Below are positions 14,587-14,718 of a DNA stretch of 14,718 bases, one piece after another. The stretch spans positions 1-14,718 of the forward strand of contig DATMNI010000456.1 in NCBI GenBank assembly GCA_035570275.1. Direction: 5' to 3'. The translations under genes and the position numbers were made by a program. Under the pieces are notes generated by a model. That model saw only the letters and a list, made by a program, of their open reading frames with translations, had not been told where the DNA came from and searched no databases. This stretch comes from DATMNI01 sp035570275. GTDB taxonomy: Bacteria; Acidobacteriota; Terriglobia; Bryobacterales; Bryobacteraceae. Every line of letters begins with the position of its first letter. Positions within the stretch are counted from its first letter, which is position 1.

Positions 14587-14718
14587 CTACTTTGGAACGA
14601 CGGCCCAGGCGACTGGGTATAGGCGGCGCTGGTCCTGCTCGATGTGGAATTGCCAGTAGCGATCAAAATCTCCCGAGAGATAAATGGCCCGGAGTTGCAC
14701 AATGGCCTCTGCCATTTG
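14587..14718 (-). CDS. C-terminal 43 residues of an unidentified gene, possibly a transposase
   Basis: The minus-strand frame is open from the right edge to a TAG at 14589-14587 and encodes a tail with AEAIVQLRAIYLSGDFD, RYWQFHIEQDQRRLYP and AWAVVPK. The residue pattern (LRA, then SGD, then YW.FH, then RLYP.W) resembles the tails of some DDE transposases such as ISKra4-like elements, as I recall them, but I cannot confirm this. It ends only 33 nt before the TTG start of the IclR gene, on the same strand. If it is a transposase, an insertion may have removed the regulator's native start region. It could also be an ordinary upstream gene. Confidence 0.45.
   Translation of the reverse strand, partial: QMAEAIVQLRAIYLSGDFDRYWQFHIEQDQRRLYPVAWAVVPK

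Noticed and set aside
1..14718. CRISPR arrays, tRNA or rRNA genes
   Set aside because: No regularly spaced repeats and no tRNA- or rRNA-like sequences were seen; the only tandem repeat is the 15-bp unit at 9526-9585.

Overview
The window looks like chromosomal DNA from an Acidobacteriota bacterium, probably of the Solibacter/Bryobacter type. The reasons are a very large Oar-like TonB-dependent receptor with an N-terminal carboxypeptidase-regulatory domain, uniformly high GC content, and many decayed paralogues between intact genes. The taxon is inferred from gene style; no rRNA or other marker gene is present.

Layout. Positions 1-3237 (minus) hold most of the TonB-receptor gene, cut by the left edge. 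Divergent from it is a tight plus-strand phosphonate operon: a FAD-dependent amine oxidoreductase of the phosphonate-associated TIGR03364 type (3454-4596), phosphonoacetaldehyde hydrolase phnX (4613-5431), an OPA-type MFS transporter (5428-6765), and a wrecked HD-domain gene (6762-6953) with a clean 123-codon internal deletion. Then come a 5'-truncated esterase remnant and a small membrane protein (both minus), a PiT phosphate permease (8047-9534) ending in a 15-bp tandem repeat, and a frameshifted alpha/beta-hydrolase remnant (minus). An intact paralogue of the broken HD gene follows (10238-10804), then a small secreted protein and a secreted phosphodiesterase-superfamily protein (11506-13206) with a clear terminator. 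The right end has a third alpha/beta-hydrolase remnant, an IclR-type regulator (minus), and the tail of an unidentified, possibly transposase, gene.

How the parts may work together. The FAD enzyme would deaminate 2-aminoethylphosphonate (AEP) or its N-methyl form to phosphonoacetaldehyde, replacing the absent PhnW transaminase. PhnX would split that to acetaldehyde and phosphate. The MFS protein would import the phosphonate and PiT would handle free phosphate. The intact HD protein carries every PhnZ-type di-iron ligand and substrate residue I can place, so it probably cleaves a 1-hydroxy-phosphonate by oxidation, but no PhnY-like hydroxylase is visible here. The region reads as a phosphorus-scavenging neighbourhood that has been rearranged: one HD copy was lost from the operon while a diverged copy survives 3.3 kb away, and three unrelated hydrolase genes lie in ruins between the intact genes.
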